Source of the DNA: Clostridia bacterium
GTDB lineage: Bacteria; Bacillota; Clostridia; Christensenellales; CAG-1252
NCBI GenBank assembly: GCA_017615515.1
Contig: JAFZZX010000053.1
Span: 1-6,499 of the forward strand
Length of the DNA: 6,499 nt
Direction of reading: 5' to 3'
Shown here piece by piece: positions 6,302-6,499 of the stretch. The notes under the pieces are model-generated. The model saw only the letters and a program-made list of their open reading frames with translations. It was not told the origin of the DNA and did no database searches. The position numbers were made by a program, and so were the translations under genes. Each line of letters starts with the position of its first letter. Positions within the stretch are counted from its first letter, which is position 1.

Positions 6302-6329
6302 AAAAAAGGGGGCTTTTAGATCCCTCTTT
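6302..6329 (-). terminator. Probable intrinsic terminator of the right-edge gene
   Basis: On the minus strand AAAGAGGG (6322-6329) pairs with CCCCCTTT (6305-6312) with one A-C mismatch around a nine-base loop, and the stem runs into six T residues (6302-6307). It begins eight bases after the TGA of the right-edge gene and lies about 40 bases before the promoter of the nuclease-polymerase gene, so the latter is probably transcribed on its own. Confidence 0.55.
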
Positions 6330-6336
6330 AATAAAA

Positions 6337-6499
6337 TCATTTGCGCTTTGTTGGCTTTATGGGAGGAAACTCGATTCCCAGTTTTTCCGAAACGGCTTCC
6401 CACGTTGTGCAACCGTAATAGGCGGCGGCGATTTTTTCGCGAATGACATCATCGATAGGGACGGTTTCGTTATCCATATCCCTTTCAATTGCTTGGCGC
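6337..6499 (-). CDS. C-terminal end of an unrecognised small gene, cut by the right edge
   Basis: The frame is open from the window edge to TGA 6337-6339 and encodes at least 53 residues, including DMDNETVPIDDVIREKI, then AAYYGCTTWEAVSEKLGIEF and a basic tail PPIKPTKRK. It is helical and soluble, with no recognised motif. ATG 6477 could be a start giving a 46-residue protein, but the AAAGG before it is only about four bases away, too close for a good ribosome site, so this is more likely the end of a longer gene. It has its own terminator and is not visibly co-transcribed with the nuclease-polymerase gene. Function unknown. Confidence 0.55.
   Translation of the reverse strand, partial: RQAIERDMDNETVPIDDVIREKIAAAYYGCTTWEAVSEKLGIEFPPIKPTKRK

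Noticed and set aside
1..6499. CRISPR arrays, tRNA or rRNA genes, insertion-sequence ends, riboswitches
   Set aside because: No regularly spaced repeats, tRNA-like arms, rRNA stretches, terminal inverted repeats or recognisable riboswitch cores seen by eye on either strand.

Overview
The window looks like chromosome from a spore-forming Firmicute, most likely an uncultured member of the Clostridia with a fairly GC-rich genome. The reasons are a SpoIIE-type sporulation protein at the left edge, AGGAG-type ribosome binding sites, sigma-A-like promoters, a good sigma-G-like (forespore) promoter, and a small protein of a type common in Clostridia. The species cannot be named from this sequence.

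Layout. Positions 1-1567 (minus) hold the membrane and regulatory parts of SpoIIE; its phosphatase domain lies beyond the left edge. A 132-base divergent spacer separates it from a plus-strand gene (1700-2167) for a predicted four-helix, ferritin-like small protein. That gene is preceded by a match to the forespore sigma-G promoter consensus, so the spacer seems to serve two sporulation-linked genes. A strong two-sided terminator (2188-2226) closes this gene and also a minus-strand operon arriving from the right: aldo/keto reductase (2883-3734), HIT-family nucleotide hydrolase/transferase (2385-2873) and a 45-residue basic small protein (2207-2344). The operon has its own sigma-A-like promoter at 3777-3806.

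Positions 3963-6176 (minus) hold the most unusual gene: a 737-residue protein whose N-terminal half is an RNase J-like metallo-beta-lactamase/beta-CASP nuclease with its metal and catalytic motifs intact. Its C-terminal third resembles the palm and fingers of bacterial C-family replicative DNA polymerase (DnaE/PolC) in a strongly shortened form. The two catalytic aspartates of the palm DxD motif are kept, but I cannot find the third, and the fingers helix follows after a large internal deletion. The gene is single, with its own promoter, and lower in GC than its left-hand neighbours, which suggests transfer. I know of no described system with this fusion. At the right edge is the C-terminal end (or all) of a small unrecognised minus-strand gene followed by a terminator.

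How the genes relate: spoIIE and the ferritin-like gene plausibly share a sporulation theme; the reductase/HIT/small-protein operon is accessory metabolism of unknown substrate; the nuclease-polymerase fusion stands alone. Translations and motifs were read by hand; family assignments come from remembered motif patterns, not database searches.
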